From: Bacillus spongiae
Lineage (GTDB): Bacteria; Bacillota; Bacilli; Bacillales; Bacillaceae_K
Assembly: GCF_037120725.1 (NCBI RefSeq)
Contig: NZ_JBBAXC010000010.1
Coordinates: forward strand, 119,018-183,017
Reading direction: 5' to 3'
DNA length: 64,000 nucleotides
Shown: one piece after another, positions 8,632 through 17,867 of the stretch
How the letters are laid out: each line of letters opens with the position of its first letter
Position numbering within the stretch: the first letter of the stretch is position 1
The notes under the pieces: model-generated
Database searches by the model: none
Told to the model about the DNA's origin: nothing
What the model saw: the letters and a program-made list of their open reading frames with translations, nothing else
Translations under genes and position numbers: made by a program

Positions 8632-9216
8632 TTACTTTATAACGATTCCGTTCCAAAATACTTCCCAAGTTCGATTTAATCTTCTTTCATACTCCTCGTA
8701 AGGGAAATTCATCAGATAAAAAAGTGTCCCATCTAATATACAAAGAAAAGAAGTAACTATCGACTGTTTATCGACAAATCGTTCCTTCGAATCCCCTTCT
8801 AGAATAGTATATAATAGCTTTTCAATTTCTCTTTCTGTCTCAGCATACATATTATTAAGAAGCACTTTAAATTTTTCTGGGGGAACGAACCCAAATTTTT
8901 TAATAAAAAGACCTAAGTCAGTATTATAAAAGTATTTATTTAACTCTACTAATAATTCATAAAGCATTTCTTTTGATGAAAATAAATGTAAATCAACTGC
9001 TTGTTTTCTTATAAATTCTATATAGTCCGTCTTTACATATTCAGTAACCTTTTCAAATAGAACTTCTTTGCTAGAAAAATGAGCGTAAATGGATGGAGCT
9101 TTAATTTCTATACTTGACGCTATGTCCTTGAGTGAGGTTGCTTCATATCCTTTAGTCGAAAACAGGACTAATGCATTATCTAAAATTTTCTGCTTTGTCT
9201 TTTCACCTTTATTCAT
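8632..9216 (-). CDS. TetR family regulator of the SMR operon
   Basis: A TetR/AcrR repressor. The frame opens at GTG 9231, but ATG 9216 is preferred because GGTGGAGGAG lies 6-7 nt upstream of it. The DNA-binding domain (TKQKILDNALVLFSTKGYE, then TSLKDIASSIEIKAPSIYAHF) occupies the first ~50 residues, and the rest is the ligand-binding helical domain. It is the third gene of an operon with two SMR subunits and probably represses their promoter at 10164-10192, where two palindromic operators flank the -35/-10. The gene order recalls B. subtilis yvdTSR. Confidence 0.85.
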   Translation of the reverse strand: MNKGEKTKQKILDNALVLFSTKGYEATSLKDIASSIEIKAPSIYAHFSSKEVLFEKVTEYVKTDYIEFIRKQAVDLHLFSSKEMLYELLVELNKYFYNTDLGLFIKKFGFVPPEKFKVLLNNMYAETEREIEKLLYTILEGDSKERFVDKQSIVTSFLCILDGTLFYLMNFPYEEYERRLNRTWEVFWNGIVIK

Positions 9217-9251
9217 ACTTCTCTCCTCCACCTAATGAATAAAATGTAATA

Positions 9252-9566
9252 CTAGGACACTAATTTTAGTCCAACAATGCTGAAGATTATTCCACCAACT
9301 AATAGTAATTTTTTCATATCTTTTGGTTCTTTAAATAGAAACATCCCTAATAGAACACTTCCTGCTGCCCCAATTCCGGTCCAAATACCGTACCCGATGC
9401 TAATAGGAATTTCTTTGAGTGACAGGGATAGAAAGAAGAAACTTAATCCTAAAAACAATATAAAGGCTATTGTTTGTTTAAACTTTTTAAAACCATCCGA
9501 TAGTTTAAGGAAAATGACTCCTCCTACTTCCATTAATCCAGCAATAACTAGAAAAAACCAACTCAT
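9252..9566 (-). CDS. SMR family efflux subunit (second of a pair)
   Basis: A small multidrug resistance protein of 104 residues with four membrane helices. ATG 9566 is chosen because AAAGGAGAGATAAT precedes it. The conserved membrane Glu is in LMEVGGVIFLKLS (about residue 13), and the GIGAAG segment of helix 3 is present. It starts 1 nt after the stop of the preceding SMR gene, with its ribosome binding site inside that gene's last codons, so translation is coupled. Such pairs work as heterodimers that export cationic drugs or guanidinium-type compounds. Confidence 0.88.
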   Translation of the reverse strand: MSWFFLVIAGLMEVGGVIFLKLSDGFKKFKQTIAFILFLGLSFFFLSLSLKEIPISIGYGIWTGIGAAGSVLLGMFLFKEPKDMKKLLLVGGIIFSIVGLKLVS

Positions 9567-9567
9567 A

Positions 9568-9909
9568 TTATCTCTCCTTTTCTGTTTCAGGTTCATCGGA
9601 TACTAATTTCAATCCAACAATGCAACTGATTAAGAGTAAAAGCAAGATTACTTTTGTCACACTAACAGGATCTCCAAAAAACAGCATTCCGACAAAAGCA
9701 GTCCCGAATGCTCCAATTCCAGTAAACACGGCATAAGCCGTTGAAACAGGGAGATAGGTTAAAGATTTTGAAAAACTCCAGAAACTTAAAATCATCAATA
9801 TAATAGTCGGAATGGCAACAGGGATATTAGTAAACCCCTCTGAAAATTTCAATCCAAAGGCCCAGCCTATTTCCATAATTCCTCCAATAATAAGAAAAAC
9901 CCACGCCAT
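9568..9909 (-). CDS. SMR family efflux subunit (first of a pair)
   Basis: An SMR protein of 113 residues. ATG 9909 (MAWVFLIIGGIMEIGW) is preferred to the upstream frame start. It has four membrane helices, with the essential Glu at about residue 13 (IMEIGWAFGLK) and GIGAFG in helix 3. It has a longer polar C-terminal tail (DEPETEKER) than its partner, which may fix opposite membrane orientation in the dimer (inference). First gene of the SMR-SMR-TetR operon. Confidence 0.88.
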   Translation of the reverse strand: MAWVFLIIGGIMEIGWAFGLKFSEGFTNIPVAIPTIILMILSFWSFSKSLTYLPVSTAYAVFTGIGAFGTAFVGMLFFGDPVSVTKVILLLLLISCIVGLKLVSDEPETEKER

Positions 9910-9971
9910 TACTATGCACTCCCTCTCTAGTGTTATCACTTGTTGGTACGTTGATCTAGATCTAATATTAT

Positions 9972-10089
9972 CTAGTTTATTTTGCCGGCTTCTGGCTCGG
10001 GGTCATTCGTTAAACCACTCCAAAAATCAGGATTTTCTATGTGCTTCGTCAAATGGCTGTTCCCATAGAACGAGCCTCTTCCGTTCCAT
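9972..10089 (-). pseudogene. Frameshifted small ORF in the SMR operon leader
   Basis: Within the 250-nt leader between promoter and first SMR gene, one frame encodes MERKRLVLWEQPFDEAHR and stops. The next frame continues NPDFWSGLTNDPEPEAGKIN to a TAG at 9972. Removing one A from the AAAA run near 10034 would join them into a ~38-residue acidic/aromatic protein. It has no good ribosome binding site. It is either a decayed or mis-sequenced small gene of the operon, or chance. No family recognised. Confidence 0.35.
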
Positions 10090-10149
10090 TCATTTTTTTA
10101 CTTATTATCTTCACCATTACAGCGAAAAATATGATTCTCTAAAAACTAA

Positions 10150-10214
10150 CTAACGATAATTAGATTATAAACAAAAAAACGAAATCGGTCAATATTTTAA
10201 CTAATGATAGTTAG
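10150..10214 (-). promoter_or_regulatory. SMR-TetR promoter flanked by two TetR-like operators
   Basis: On the minus strand TTGACC (10187-10192) and TATAAT (10164-10169) are separated by exactly 17 bp. A CTAAC-gata-ATTAG palindrome (10150-10163) lies just downstream of the -10, and CTAAT-gata-GTTAG (10201-10214) just upstream of the -35. The two sites are 51 bp apart centre to centre and share ACTAAYGATARTTAGATT. The arrangement fits repression by the operon's own TetR. Confidence 0.8.
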
Positions 10215-10934
10215 ATTTTTCAAAGCAGATATTCTATCTAATTATAGGAAGCCTGTTTTCGCAAATATTGTAGATATGATGTAGATTAATAACGTAAATC
10301 TATATATTAATATAAAATTTCATAAAGTCCTTTTTAAAGTCATTACCCACAATATTTTAGATGCTATAGAATAGTGCTTTACCTGAGATAGATTTTATAG
10401 TACAAAACTATTTCTTAGCTGTTTTTTATGATTCAAATATCAAATCAAAATAGGCCTGTATGACTAGAGTAAGCCTTCGCCCATTTTATGATAAAGTTAA
10501 TTGACATTAAATCTAGATAAGCCTATTCATCGTTTGTAGACAAACACCCAATCACAATATGAAAACGAGCATAGTTTAATGTAGAATCACTATTAGTCAT
10601 GCTACATCCTTTCACTAATTATAGATTTCGATTTTTAAGGCTAAGTGACAGCATCACACTTAGCCTATTTTTAAATCACATTTTGAATGACAAAGAATAT
10701 AATTAGATGTATTTTTGATTGCTTCTGCTATCCTAAAGCTCCGATCATAAGCAGGCTTCTTTGATAAGTGCTTGTTAAGAAGAATTGATTCAAGTGCAAA
10801 AGTAGATGATTTTTTAGATATGTAACATATAGCCCTTTGAATAAGGCTTTTTTATTTTTCAGGTTCTCAGCAGAAAACTTTGATTGTATTATAATGGTAA
10901 AGAGTAGTAAATATTAAAGAAAGGGATGTTTTGA
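10215..10934. other. Intergenic region with one isolated hairpin
   Basis: No gene seen in about 720 bp. At 10638-10672 a 10-bp stem AGGCTAAGTG / CACTTAGCCT is followed by ATTTTTAAA, and is also T-flanked on the minus strand. It looks like a terminator without a gene, so it could end a small RNA or be a relic. Confidence 0.4.
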
Positions 10935-11108
10935 TTGTTACTATGGATATATATAGTTTTATTACTTTTGTCTATAATGTATATCGTAGGAGGCACATAC
11001 ATAGCAAAAAGGAGTAATATTAGTAAGTATAATACGGTAACTGCTTTTATCTTTGTATCTGTAGGTATTTCTCTTTTAATACTTACAATTATTATGGCTA
11101 TTGATTGA
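10935..11108 (+). CDS. Small membrane protein, two TM helices, 57 aa
   Basis: A TTG start at 10935 follows GAAAGGGATG. The product begins LLWIYIVLLLLSIMYIVGG (first membrane helix), has a short basic loop (TYIAKRSNISKYN), then a second helix (AFIFVSVGISLLILTIIM) and ends AID. The hairpin topology with a positively charged loop is protein-like. Function unknown; monocistronic. Confidence 0.5.
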   Translation: MLLWIYIVLLLLSIMYIVGGTYIAKRSNISKYNTVTAFIFVSVGISLLILTIIMAID

Positions 11109-11291
11109 GAAAATGATGAAAAAAATGGGTATATGTTCATTTTAGAGTGTGGGATTTTATCTAAGTAAAGTTCTGCTAATGTCCCACTATCTTTGAATCT
11201 CTACTAGCTTCATCTAAATATTTTCTCAACCCCTTGTAACAAAGTTGAAATCCTAATAATTCTCCGTTTTACAATTCAATTTTTGCTCCTT

Positions 11292-11765
11292 TTACCGATA
11301 CTCCGGTAATGAAATCTCTTCGATTATGTTTATATTTTCCTTCTCCCCAACATAATCAATCAACTGCTGTCGAATATTCGGGTAAAGAATGATGCTGTTC
11401 AATTCGGTAAGTGGTACCCACCTTACCCCCGTTTGGTTAGTATCAGGCGTTTTTGGCATTCTCGCTGTACTTCCTTCTTTCATTGAGCATTCAAATAGCA
11501 ATTGTAAAGAATGCGTTTCTCCATATTTAAAATTATTTTCATGTGGGGCATATTCATATACAAAGGCAATAGACCCTACTTCCACATCAACTGATGCCTC
11601 TTCTAATGCTTCTCTTCGAACAGCTTCTTTGACCGTCTCATTTGGCTCCACGCCACCTGCTGGCAAATTATAATGTAATCCATTTTCATCATGAAATTCC
11701 ACTAATAGAATGCTGTCATGTTCAATAATTACTGCCCCAGCTCTTACTCTAATATGACCATTCAT
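11292..11765 (-). CDS. NUDIX hydrolase
   Basis: A 157-residue NUDIX protein; ATG 11765 is taken over the adjacent GTG 11768 because AAAGGTGG is then 7 nt away. The Nudix box starts at about residue 37 as GGVEPNETVKEAVRREALEE and ends ASV, so the usual Gly near the end is Ser. N-terminal strand VRAGAVIIEHDSILLVEF is typical of the ADP-ribose/nucleotide-type group. Metal-dependent pyrophosphohydrolase; substrate unknown. Confidence 0.85.
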   Translation of the reverse strand: MNGHIRVRAGAVIIEHDSILLVEFHDENGLHYNLPAGGVEPNETVKEAVRREALEEASVDVEVGSIAFVYEYAPHENNFKYGETHSLQLLFECSMKEGSTARMPKTPDTNQTGVRWVPLTELNSIILYPNIRQQLIDYVGEKENINIIEEISLPEYR

Positions 11766-11940
11766 CACCTATCCACCTTTCAACATTTTTCATTTATTCC
11801 ATAAACTACTATTATCGAATATTTGATGAATCAGGTCAAATCATATTCGTTTTCCAATGGCAACACGAACGGTTCCGTTGTTAATATTAATATATTCTTA
11901 TAAACACATGAACACCACATTAACTATTCTTCCATTATGT

Positions 11941-11971
11941 AAAACCTCTTTATTTTTCAAAAAGAGGTTTT
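11941..11971 (-). terminator. Terminator copy 1 of the duplicated beta-helix unit
   Basis: AAAACCTCT and AGAGGTTTT form a 9-bp stem. The same hairpin occurs after the other copy at 13045-13073. Confidence 0.65.
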
Positions 11972-11976
11972 GCTCA

Positions 11977-12890
11977 TTAAGAACCATATATGGAAGGAGG
12001 ATCACTACTCCCACACTGGTTTCCATCAAAGGTATTGTCATTAAAAGCATTGCCTGGCGCATTAATGACAAATTCGACATTATTTCTCGCTTTGTTGAAT
12101 CGAATCGTGTTACCAGTTACACCATCGTTAACTAGATGCCTGCGTTTATCATATCAGTACCGTTATTTCTAACAATATTCGAGTCGATGATGCTATCGAC
12201 AGAAATATCCACTTCTATTCCGTTAGAAAGGTTATTGCAGATTTTATTTTCGATTACATTATATCTGTTGCTACTAAACACTATTCCCTGTGCTAGATTC
12301 TCAAAGGATGCAATCAAAAGAATTTGATGTCGATCACCAGACAATTGAAATCCTGCGCCTTCATTTCTCATAGCCAAGTTAATAACAAAACGGGTTCTTG
12401 CAGCTTCAATAATATTACGGTAACCTTCTGTCTTATTTTAGAAACTTCTATTTCTGAATAGTGTGGTATTTTCATCTAGGGGTCCAAAAACAAATCCCAC
12501 CCCGTTTAATAACGCTACACAGTCCAGCACTAAATGGTCGGTTCCACTTATAGAAAATCCAAGAGTCCTGTTATATTTAGATTCTATGTTTTTCAAAAGG
12601 TTTTGATTAGCGGATAACTGAAAAAAAATACCAGCTTCAAACCCCTGAACCGTAAAATTTTGTAGAATGGTTCGTTCAGCACCCACAATCACACCACTAT
12701 CACTACCTAGTGCAGGTGCCCCATCAATAATCGTTCGCCCAATGCCACAACCAAAAATCTTTAAATTGTCGACCGTAACTTCAAACCCGTCAAACTTTCC
12801 AGCAAGTATATTAATACTATCGCCTTCGCTCGACACGTCAATGGCATCCTGTACCGTTGAAAACATAGTCAGTACAATTCGTATTACCAT
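11977..12890 (-). pseudogene. Broken copy of the beta-helix protein gene
   Basis: It aligns along its whole length with the intact gene at 13079-13993. A CAA codon has become TAA at 12438-12440 (after LFRNRSF), with the frame retained beyond it. One T is missing in the ATCTTAGTT stretch near 12135 (intact copy: GILVNN), which shifts the last ~50 codons. The remainder still reads NTIRFNKARNNVEF and CGSSDPP to a TAA at 11977. It has a good ribosome binding site (AAGGGGGG), so a truncated 150-residue product might be made. Confidence 0.85.
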
Positions 12891-13044
12891 ATCGTTTCCC
12901 CCCTTCGTTAATAGAATTACTATATTATTTGGAAGGAGGGCAAGGTGTGGTTGGACTAATTAAATAATTTTCATTGGTGAAAATCGTATTTTTAATAAAT
13001 GTACTTATAAACACATGAACATATTAACTATTCCTATATTATGT

Positions 13045-13073
13045 AAAACCTCTCTATTAAAAAAAGAGGTTTT
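13045..13073 (-). terminator. Terminator copy 2 of the duplicated beta-helix unit
   Basis: AAAACCTCT / AGAGGTTTT 9-bp stem with an AT-rich loop, directly downstream of the intact beta-helix gene. Confidence 0.65.
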
Positions 13074-13078
13074 GCTTA

Positions 13079-13993
13079 TTAAGAACCACATATGGTAGGA
13101 GGGTCACTACTCCCACACTGGTTTCCATCAAATGTATTATTCATGTCTGCAGGTGGAACAGCCTCAATGTCAAATTCGGAATTATTTCTCGCTTTGTTAA
13201 ATCGAATCGTGCTACCAGTTACACCATTGTTAACTAAGATGCCTGCGTCTGTCATATCTGTACCATTGTTTCGAACAATATTGGAGTCGATGATGCTATC
13301 GACAGAAATATCCACTTCTATTCCGTTAGAAAGGTTATTGCAGATTTTATTTTCGATTAAATTATATCTGTTGTCACGAAACACAATTCCCTGTGCGGTA
13401 TTCTCAAGAGATGTATTGATAAGAATTTGATGCCGATCACCAGACAATTGAAATCCTGCGCCTTCATTTCTCTTAGCCAAGTTATTAACAAAACGAGTTC
13501 TTCTAGCTTCAATAATATTACGATAACCTTCTGTATTATTTTGGAAACTTTTATTTCTAAATAGTGTGGTATTTTCATCTAGGGGTCCAAAATCAAATCC
13601 CACCCCGTTTAATAACGCTACACAGTCCAGGACTAAATGGTCGGTTCCACTTATAGAAAATCCAGAAGTCCTGTTAATTTTAGATTCAATGTTTTTCAAA
13701 AGGTTTTGATTAGCGGATAACTGAAAAAAAATACCAGATTCGAACCCCTGAACCGTAAAATTTTGTAGAATGATTCGTTCAGCACCCACACTCACACCAC
13801 TACTACTCCCTTGTGCAGGTGCCCCCTCAATAATCGTCCGTCCAATGCCACAACCGAAAATCTTTAAATTATCGACCGTGACTTCAAACCCGTCAAACTT
13901 TCCAGCAAGTATTTTAATGCTATCGCCTTCGCTCGACACGTCAATGGCATCCTGTACAGTTGGAAACATAGTAGGTACAATTCTTAATACCAT
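13079..13993 (-). CDS. Right-handed parallel beta-helix repeat protein, 304 aa
   Basis: It begins MVLRIVPTMFPTVQDAIDV after AGGAGGATAACGAAT. After an N-terminal cap (FPTVQDAIDVSSEGDSI), residues ~30-280 are short repeats with N-x-[IFL] rungs (NLKIFGCGIG, NLLKNIESK, NTTLFRNKSF, NLIENKICNN, NIVRNNG), the pattern of NosD/pectate-lyase-like beta-helices. The end CGSSDPPTICGS has two Cys. No signal peptide is present. Such proteins are common in Bacillus genomes with no clear role; I infer a structural or carbohydrate-binding function only from the fold. Confidence 0.8.
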   Translation of the reverse strand: MVLRIVPTMFPTVQDAIDVSSEGDSIKILAGKFDGFEVTVDNLKIFGCGIGRTIIEGAPAQGSSSGVSVGAERIILQNFTVQGFESGIFFQLSANQNLLKNIESKINRTSGFSISGTDHLVLDCVALLNGVGFDFGPLDENTTLFRNKSFQNNTEGYRNIIEARRTRFVNNLAKRNEGAGFQLSGDRHQILINTSLENTAQGIVFRDNRYNLIENKICNNLSNGIEVDISVDSIIDSNIVRNNGTDMTDAGILVNNGVTGSTIRFNKARNNSEFDIEAVPPADMNNTFDGNQCGSSDPPTICGS

Positions 13994-14155
13994 ATTCGTT
14001 ATCCTCCTTTCTATAATTAGAGTTATTATAGTATATGTAAGAAGGACAAGTTTTGTTTGTTCTTCGTTTGAAAATAGGTATTAGTAAAGGTAAAGTTCTT
14101 TTTTGGGTGAAAATCGTATTTTTGATAAATGAACCCTCTCATTAGTAGACAGATT

Positions 14156-14863
14156 TTAACTCCTTCTAACAATATAAGTAATGGCTGTTGTTTTAAAGAG
14201 CACTGGCTTTCCGCGCCGCATAATTTGGTATTCTAATTTTTTCGGTACGATTAATATATCTTCCCAACCACTGTATGTACTTTTAAGAATATTCATCATT
14301 TCTTTCGTAGAAATGTTTACTTCCATATATGCATCTAATGAAACTCCGGTTTCTTTATCTATTTCTTCGACTTCTGAATTAACAATTATACAGTTCACAC
14401 CATTTAATCTTGTTCCATTCTTCATATCCTTCAACACGTTCTCCAGTTGTTCTCGGGAATCAACATGCTCTAAACTAGAAACGGCAAGAATGTAGTCATA
14501 CTCAGCTCGTTTAATGACAAAGTTTGCAATATTCTCTTGATGTGGTTCAATCACTTCTTCCACATTAAATTCTCGACTATATTGTTTTAATTTCTCCATT
14601 GCAGAATCAAGAAAATCAACACAAACTACTTTAGACGTTTCTTTTTTTACCTTTTGGGCGATTGGAATACTATTTCGACCAACTCCACAACCTAAGTCTA
14701 GTACCTTCATCTCATCTACACCTTCAAAGTAAGACATGACATCCAATACTGACTTAACAGGCTTATATAGCCATGAGCCTTGTTCAAACAGTTTATAGTT
14801 ATCGTAACAATAGTCGTGATAATCTTTTTCTTCTTGTCGAATAATATTTACTCTGTTTGTCAT
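14156..14863 (-). CDS. Class I SAM-dependent methyltransferase
   Basis: A 235-residue methyltransferase. Motif I is VLDLGCGVGRNSIPIA (about 54-69), motif II VVCVDFLDSA (about 79-88) and motif IV YILAVSSLEHVDS (about 127-139), the Rossmann-fold set that binds S-adenosylmethionine. The substrate is unknown: the C-terminal part is not diagnostic. Single gene, cytoplasmic. Confidence 0.8.
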   Translation of the reverse strand: MTNRVNIIRQEEKDYHDYCYDNYKLFEQGSWLYKPVKSVLDVMSYFEGVDEMKVLDLGCGVGRNSIPIAQKVKKETSKVVCVDFLDSAMEKLKQYSREFNVEEVIEPHQENIANFVIKRAEYDYILAVSSLEHVDSREQLENVLKDMKNGTRLNGVNCIIVNSEVEEIDKETGVSLDAYMEVNISTKEMMNILKSTYSGWEDILIVPKKLEYQIMRRGKPVLFKTTAITYIVRRS

Positions 14864-15035
14864 TACGTTTTCACTACCCTTTCTTGAAGGACATTCATTA
14901 TAGAAGAGTTATCCCTTTTTTAATAAACCTTTTTCTTTTCGATTTCATATTCATTACCAACCATTTGATTCCACTCCACTGAAGTACAATGTGGGAAGTA
15001 AAAAAGCGGCGCTTGCAAAACCTATATCCATCTTA

Positions 15036-15093
15036 AAAATGACATGAACCATTGCTAAGTTAAACGTCATTCTAAAAGGCAATGGTTCATGTC
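15036..15093 (-). terminator. Long-stem terminator after the lipoprotein gene
   Basis: A perfect 15-bp stem (15041-15055 with 15079-15093, GACATGAACCATTGC and its complement) with a 23-nt loop. It is followed on the minus strand by ATTTTTAAG. Confidence 0.75.
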
Positions 15094-15100
15094 TCTAAGT

Positions 15101-15559
15101 TTATTTGATTGATTTTGCTACTTCTACTAAATCATTTTTCGTTATGGATTTCTCCATTGTGGCTAATTCATAATTCATTCCTTCATTAATCCATATCAAT
15201 ATTTTCGCATCATTTTCATTCTCAAAATAATAACCTGTTTCTCCGCCAATCGTTACTTCTTCTTTATCAATTTCTCCATAATCCACCTCATTTTTGAAGG
15301 CCTTCATATCTAACAACTCCCCGTTAATGCCATCAAATTGAAATGTTTGGATTGATTCTTTCTGTTCTTCTGTTGGAGCTGGGGTAAATGTAGCTAACTC
15401 AACTTCAAACGGCAGTTTTGTCGGCAATTTTGCTTGAAACGGCTCTCCCTTTAAATCATCCTTTAAACTAGAATGCTCATATTCTTGTAAATCCGAACCA
15501 TTACTACACCCTATCAACAAAACCATCATGGTTACCAATAAGAAGAGTAATTTTTTCAT
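15101..15559 (-). CDS. Lipoprotein with DUF4367-like domain
   Basis: The second ATG (15559) is chosen because AAGGGGGATGGAA precedes it at normal spacing. A signal peptide with lipobox LLIGC (Cys at residue 18) predicts a lipoprotein anchored outside the membrane. The rest has the pattern of DUF4367-type domains: a TGYYFEN strand, ILIWINEGMNYELA, then SITKNDLVEVAKSI. Such domains are found in Bacillus extracytoplasmic and anti-sigma-related proteins, role unknown. Monocistronic. Confidence 0.75.
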   Translation of the reverse strand: MKKLLFLLVTMMVLLIGCSNGSDLQEYEHSSLKDDLKGEPFQAKLPTKLPFEVELATFTPAPTEEQKESIQTFQFDGINGELLDMKAFKNEVDYGEIDKEEVTIGGETGYYFENENDAKILIWINEGMNYELATMEKSITKNDLVEVAKSIK

Positions 15560-15837
15560 TTCCATCCCCCTTAAATAGATTGTTTATCCATTTCCATAAT
15601 AACAAAATTAGAATGTTTTTCCATATATTTTTCACCTTATTAATTTAACGAATAGTGCAGGATATCATTTGCAGAATGACTCAATACGTTTATCATTATC
15701 CAATAATAGCATTCTACTTTTGTTAACGTTCGTAAAAGAAAAACTCCTAACGTTCATTTGAACACTTACGTTGATAACCAATGTCAATTTTTCCTCTCAC
15801 GCGCTACCTTGAAGATAGTTGCTTATTGACAATCCCT

Positions 15838-16158
15838 TTAGTCCAATAATGGTAACACATTAATAATCGGCTCTTCATATGGGTGAATACTTAAAATCAC
15901 TTTCTTCACTTCTTCAATGTCTGTATAGGGACAACGAAACTCCATTTTGCATTCCGTTCCGAATGAGACCTTTCCAACCTCTCCATTAAACGGTTTAGCG
16001 TCCTTCTTCGGTCGCCAATATCCATTAACATGTGAATACGAGACAACATGATCATATTCCCCAATCGTTAAGACATCCCTATTGTTTAATTTATTTCGCA
16101 ATGGTTCTATGTATTCTTCTGGTAATAACACTTCTACTTTCACTTTGCTAAAATTCAC
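15838..16158 (-). CDS. Stand-alone YqfO/NIF3-type CutA-like domain protein
   Basis: A 106-residue protein matching the PII/CutA-like insertion domain of YqfO/NIF3 proteins. It begins with strand KVEVLLPEEYIEPLRNKL, has a central Gly/His-containing loop and ends with the characteristic SIHPYEEPIINVLPLLD. It lacks the NIF3 catalytic halves, so it is the domain alone. Such single-domain homologues are widespread and uncharacterised; metal or nucleotide binding is an inference. Confidence 0.75.
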   Translation of the reverse strand: MNFSKVKVEVLLPEEYIEPLRNKLNNRDVLTIGEYDHVVSYSHVNGYWRPKKDAKPFNGEVGKVSFGTECKMEFRCPYTDIEEVKKVILSIHPYEEPIINVLPLLD

Positions 16159-17125
16159 TGAACTCTCCCCTTCTTCATTTTATTACACGATGATCTTTTC
16201 ATTTTCAAATTCAAAAACGTGATGAAAAACGACATTCATTTAGTATACGAAAACGTTGCTCCACTGTGCATACTCTGCCATCTGTCGTGAAACAATACAA
16301 TAGATGACAAAAGCACAAATTTAGGCAAGTTATACAAGTGGCCGTTGATTAAATATTTTGTTTTCATTATGAGTTGGGCTTTTCAATTTAGATATAATGC
16401 CGTCCTCAGCACTACTTACATCATTATAACTAAATGGTCATCTTTCTCTGAGTTCTTTTCAAAGCCCTTCCAAGGTGAACTAAATTAAACTCTGTAGGTA
16501 GGTGAAAAGCTTGCGAGAGATTTCTTATTGTACATGTAATAGTACTTTATCGTTTTACATGAACAGTTTCCGATTGTTCATCGTTTCTATTACGATAACT
16601 TCAATCGAGGATTCCGATTGTTGGGACTTTGATTGAAAATTCAAAGATGACATTATAATGCCATCCATTTCAATGAAACCTCTTTTTCAACAATTCCTTT
16701 CCACCATTTGATTTAAATATTTTTTTGACCACCTTAAAACTTTTTTCGTTAATCGCTCGTCTAAAGAAGTGAATACGAATTTGGTAAAGAAAAATGGAAG
16801 TTTGTTGTTACTTCTACAAGTCCCCAAATCAATAAATGTTGAGTAAAGCTTTAAAAAGTAGACTTTGTCGAACACCCAATATTTCTTCGTTAAGTTACAT
16901 TGTAATAAAGTAGTAATATTACGTTAAATAATACCCATATACCCCCATAATCTCTATTTTCATCCATATTTTGATAAATGGAAACCATTCCCACCACTAT
17001 GAAAAACCCTTTCATTTTCAGTAATTAACAGATTACTAACTTCCTAGGGAAACTTTGGTAATGAATAAGTATGTTACAACTGATACCATTTTTACTAGAG
17101 GCACAAACAACTAGGAGGTCATAAC
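16159..17125. other. Long intergenic region with one doubtful ORF
   Basis: Nearly 1 kb. The only frame with some protein-like character is 16687-16875 on the minus strand (ending FVFTSLDERLTKKVLRWSKKYLNQMVERNC in pieces), which has no ribosome binding site and may be the tail of a lost gene. Nothing else recognised. Confidence 0.35.
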
Positions 17126-17719
17126 ATGAATAACATAAAAAAACTAATTGCAACTACAAGCTTAGCTCTGGGACTATTTGCTCTTCCAACCTTAACGGAT
17201 GCATCGACTTCTCATACGGTTCAATCAGGTGAATCATTTTGGAAAATTGCGACACAATATGGTGTATCTGTTACAAGTTTACTAGAAGAAAATAATCGTA
17301 CAAGTAGCGCATTAAATGCTGGCGAAACAATCAAGATTCCTAACAGTATTTCTGAAGCTGATAAGGAACTTTTAGCTAAGCTGGTTCATGCAGAAGCAAA
17401 AGGTGAGCCATATGCTGGTAAAGTGGCCGTTGCAACCGTGGTTTTAAACCGTCTTGACCATCCCGACTATCCAAATACAATTAAAGATGTCATTTATGCT
17501 AAATCATCAAAAGGATATTATGCTTTCTCGCCTGTAAAGGATGGAGCTATTAACCAAACTCCTAATGATGAAGCAAGAAAAGCCGTTAAAGAAGCGCTAG
17601 CTTTCAGAGGCCAAGGAAAAGGATCACTTTATTTCTATAATCCTGAAACAGCAACGAGCGAATGGATTTTCTCACGTGAAGTAACGACTACTATTGGAAA
17701 CCATCGCTTTGCAAAATAA
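17126..17719 (+). CDS. LysM and SleB/CwlJ-type cell wall hydrolase
   Basis: A secreted 197-residue hydrolase with ribosome binding site AGGAGG. A signal peptide ends at TDAS (about residue 27). One LysM peptidoglycan-binding domain follows (HTVQSGESFWKIATQYGVS to ETIKIPN, about 30-73). Then comes a Hydrolase_2 (SleB/CwlJ) domain: LLAKLVHAEAKGEPYAGKVA with the conserved catalytic Glu (E-AKGEP), VLNR and a final SLYFYNPETA. SleB relatives cleave cortex peptidoglycan in germination; this length and layout fit a YkvT/CwlJ-like protein. Monocistronic with its own terminator. Confidence 0.87.
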   Translation: MNNIKKLIATTSLALGLFALPTLTDASTSHTVQSGESFWKIATQYGVSVTSLLEENNRTSSALNAGETIKIPNSISEADKELLAKLVHAEAKGEPYAGKVAVATVVLNRLDHPDYPNTIKDVIYAKSSKGYYAFSPVKDGAINQTPNDEARKAVKEALAFRGQGKGSLYFYNPETATSEWIFSREVTTTIGNHRFAK

Positions 17720-17731
17720 TTCATATATTAT

Positions 17732-17761
17732 GCCATAGTCCTCTAGGGGCTGTGGCTTTTT
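17732..17761 (+). terminator. Terminator of the SleB-like gene
   Basis: GCCATAG pairs with CTGTGGC, with additional pairs inside, followed by TTTTT. Confidence 0.75.
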
Positions 17762-17867
17762 GAATGGACTTTTTGGACTTTGACTTTCCTTGTTCTATTT
17801 CCTAAAAACATCTATAAAAAATGAAAACGAAATGGACCATGCCCTCATAAATATTCCAATAAAAAAA

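Larger units (their letters stand above)
11941..14134. repeat. Tandem duplication of a ~1.1 kb beta-helix gene unit
   Basis: Two copies (about 11941-13000 and 13045-14134) share the coding sequence at high identity, the downstream AAAACCTCT hairpin and an upstream block GGTGAAAATCGTATTTTT (12973 and 14107). The offset is about 1.10-1.13 kb. The copy at 13079-13993 is intact and the other is broken, so one is drifting after duplication. Confidence 0.85.

Noticed and set aside
9910..10157. A guanidine riboswitch in the SMR operon leader
   Set aside because: The leader shows no ykkC-type conserved segments that I can recognise; protein-like frames explain it better.
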